NCBI GenBank assembly: GCA_900551225.1
Contig: URUZ01000268.1
Span: forward strand, 1-8,297
DNA from: an uncultured Clostridium sp.
GTDB lineage: Bacteria > Bacillota > Clostridia > Lachnospirales > Lachnospiraceae
DNA: 8,297 bases
Direction of reading: 5' to 3'
Shown here: one piece after another, positions 7,186 through 8,297 of the stretch
Layout: the number at the start of each line of letters is the position of its first letter
Numbering within the stretch: position 1 is the stretch's first letter
The notes under the pieces: generated by a model
What the model was told of the DNA's origin: nothing
Seen by the model: the letters and a program-made list of their open reading frames with translations, nothing else
The model's database searches: none
Translations under genes and position numbers: made by a program

Positions 7186-8133
7186 CTATTGATATTGAAT
7201 GGTGGGGTTCACCACCGCATACAGAATATCCGTGATCAGGTTGCCTGCCAGCACCACAACTGCGGACAGCAGACATACGCCCATAATCACAGGATAATCC
7301 CGGCTCATGATGGCGCTCATGGTCATCAGGCCAAGCCCAGGCCAGGAGAACAGCTGCTCTACGATCACCGCGCCGCCGAACAGCACGGGAATCTCCATGC
7401 CGATCACGGTCACAATGGGCACCATGGCGTTGCGCAGGGCGTGCTGGTTCACTACCCGCCTGCGACCGATGCCCTTGGCTCTGGCCGTGCGCAGGTAGTC
7501 CTGCTGCAGGATCTCCAGCACTGCGCTGCGGATATAGCGGATGTTGGTCCCGGCCATGGAGACGGACAGCACGATCACCGGCATCACCATGTGTTTAGCC
7601 ACGTCCGCTGCCCCGCCTGAGGAGCCCAGGGTGGTCATCCCCCCGGACGGGAGAACTCCCAGTTTCACGGTAAATAGGTATACCAGCAGCAGGGACAGGA
7701 AGAACCCGGGTATGCTGCTGCCAAAGAAAGACAGGGTCACCACCGTGTAATCCCCCTTGGAATACTGGTGGATGGCGCTGTAAATGCCGGCCGGCACTGC
7801 CATGGCCAGGCTGACCACCAGGGACACGCCCATGAGCAGCAGGGTCGGGCCCAGATGGCTGGCGATCATGGAGCTGACCGCCTGGTAGCTTTTAATGGAA
7901 TAGCCCATATTGCCCTGCAGAAGCTGGGTCAGCCACACGAAATACTGGATATAAAAGGGCTGATCCAGTCCCAGAGCCGCTTTCTTGGCCTCAATGGCCG
8001 CCTGGGAGACTCTGGCGCCCTGGAGCATCTCCAGAGGGTTCCCCGCCATGCACATGATGGCGTAATCAATAATTGTGATTCCGATCAGTGTGGGAATCGC
8101 TATCAACAGTCGTTTTAATATATACTTTCCCAT
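7186..8133 (-). CDS. Oligopeptide/dipeptide-type ABC transporter permease (DppB/OppB-like)
   Basis: This is the second membrane subunit of the importer, 315 residues, normal for DppB/OppB. It opens with the family signature MGKYILKRLLIAIPTLIGIT (TM1 at about 9-29). The extracytoplasmic loop contains ALGLDQPFYIQYFVWL (53-68) and GNMGYSI (74-80). Further membrane segments are at about 96-120, 131-157, 182-196, 238-260 and 281-306. The EAA loop, DYLRTARAKGIGRRRVV (212-228) followed by HALRNAMVP, matches the family well. FSWPGLGLM (262-270) and SRDYPVIMG (277-285) are also typical. The ribosome binding site AAGGAG (8148-8143) lies inside the last codons of the upstream open frame, nine bases before the ATG, which points to one transcript and probable translational coupling. 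With the DppC-like subunit it should form the transmembrane pore. ATPase and binding-protein partners are not identified in this window. Confidence 0.95.
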   Translation of the reverse strand: MGKYILKRLLIAIPTLIGITIIDYAIMCMAGNPLEMLQGARVSQAAIEAKKAALGLDQPFYIQYFVWLTQLLQGNMGYSIKSYQAVSSMIASHLGPTLLLMGVSLVVSLAMAVPAGIYSAIHQYSKGDYTVVTLSFFGSSIPGFFLSLLLVYLFTVKLGVLPSGGMTTLGSSGGAADVAKHMVMPVIVLSVSMAGTNIRYIRSAVLEILQQDYLRTARAKGIGRRRVVNQHALRNAMVPIVTVIGMEIPVLFGGAVIVEQLFSWPGLGLMTMSAIMSRDYPVIMGVCLLSAVVVLAGNLITDILYAVVNPTIQYQ

Positions 8134-8136
8134 AGA

Positions 8137-8297
8137 TCAGGACTCCTTCTTGTTTGTTGGGGCGGCCGGGGCTGCGGCTGGGCTTGCGGCTCCGTTACCG
8201 GCCCAGGCTGCGGCTTCAGATGTGGCCGGAGTTGCAGCCCAGGCTGCGGCTTCAGATGTGGCTGCGTCCGCGGTCCCGTCACCGGCCAGCACAGGAC
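8137..8297 (-). CDS. Partial CDS: Ala-rich, repeat-bearing C-terminal tail of an unidentified upstream gene
   Basis: Only the last 52 codons are visible, running off the right edge and ending in TGA at 8139-8137, three bases before the permease ATG. The tail is low-complexity, rich in Ala with Pro, Thr, Ser and Gly. It carries the repeated element ATSEAAAWA twice at a 12-residue spacing and ends PTNKKES. The permease ribosome binding site lies in its final codons, which favours this frame as the real one. A second minus-strand frame is also open here (Pro/Gln-rich, with PHLKPQPG twice) and runs about 30 bases into the permease gene, ending at a TAA at 8112-8110; it cannot be excluded. By position the gene is probably another transporter component, such as an ATPase or binding protein with an added tail. 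No diagnostic domain is visible, so no function is assigned. Confidence 0.55.
   Translation of the reverse strand, partial: PVLAGDGTADAATSEAAAWAATPATSEAAAWAGNGAASPAAAPAAPTNKKES
8201..8262. repeat. Tandem direct repeat, 36-bp period (two copies)
   Basis: A perfect 26-base match occurs at 8201-8226 and 8237-8262, with a 10-base non-identical spacer, giving a 36-bp period. The period is a multiple of three, so the reading frame is kept and the coded tail gains 12 residues per unit. Only two full copies are visible before the window ends. Confidence 0.9.

Noticed and set aside
7030..7620. 196-codon plus-strand open frame across the two permease genes
   Set aside because: It spans the junction of two well-supported minus-strand permeases and has the His/Gln-rich composition typical of antisense shadows.

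Overview
The window is about 97% coding. Every supported gene lies on the minus strand, so it reads right to left. Strong GGAGG-type ribosome binding sites, moderately GC-rich coding DNA, and an RND pump paired with a membrane-anchored adaptor but no outer-membrane channel gene in view all suggest a Gram-positive anaerobe of the Clostridia, perhaps Lachnospiraceae. This placement is inference; no rRNA or marker gene is present.

Right block (8297 to 4467), one operon. It begins with the C-terminal tail of an unidentified upstream protein (8297-8137), which is Ala-rich and carries a 12-residue tandem repeat. Two oligopeptide/dipeptide-type ABC permeases follow (8133-7186 and 7176-6301), then an acetamidase/formamidase-family enzyme (6268-5357) and a LysR-type regulator (5360-4467). 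Gaps are 3, 9 and 32 bp, and the last pair overlaps by 4 bp (ATGA). The layout suggests import of a small peptide-like or amide-bearing solute, hydrolysis of an amide inside the cell, and control by the co-translated regulator. The substrate cannot be read from the sequence. The transporter's ATPases and binding protein are not identified here; the cut-off upstream gene could be one of them.

Intergenic block (4466 to 4251). It holds a good sigma70-type promoter (TAGACA-17-TAAAAT, 4394-4366), an upstream dyad (4434-4412), and a strong intrinsic terminator (4340-4296) that lies downstream of that promoter. The terminator can end the LysR operon, but it also falls inside the predicted leader of the next operon, so attenuation is possible.

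Left block (4250 to 88), a second operon. A periplasmic-adaptor/HlyD-type membrane fusion protein is followed after 14 bp by a full-length RND (AcrB/HAE-type) transporter. Together they should form a proton-driven export pump. Positions 87-1 are the 3' flank, with a small perfect inverted repeat at the window edge. No mobile element, CRISPR array, tRNA or rRNA was seen, and most of the window is ordinary accessory-metabolism and transport content.
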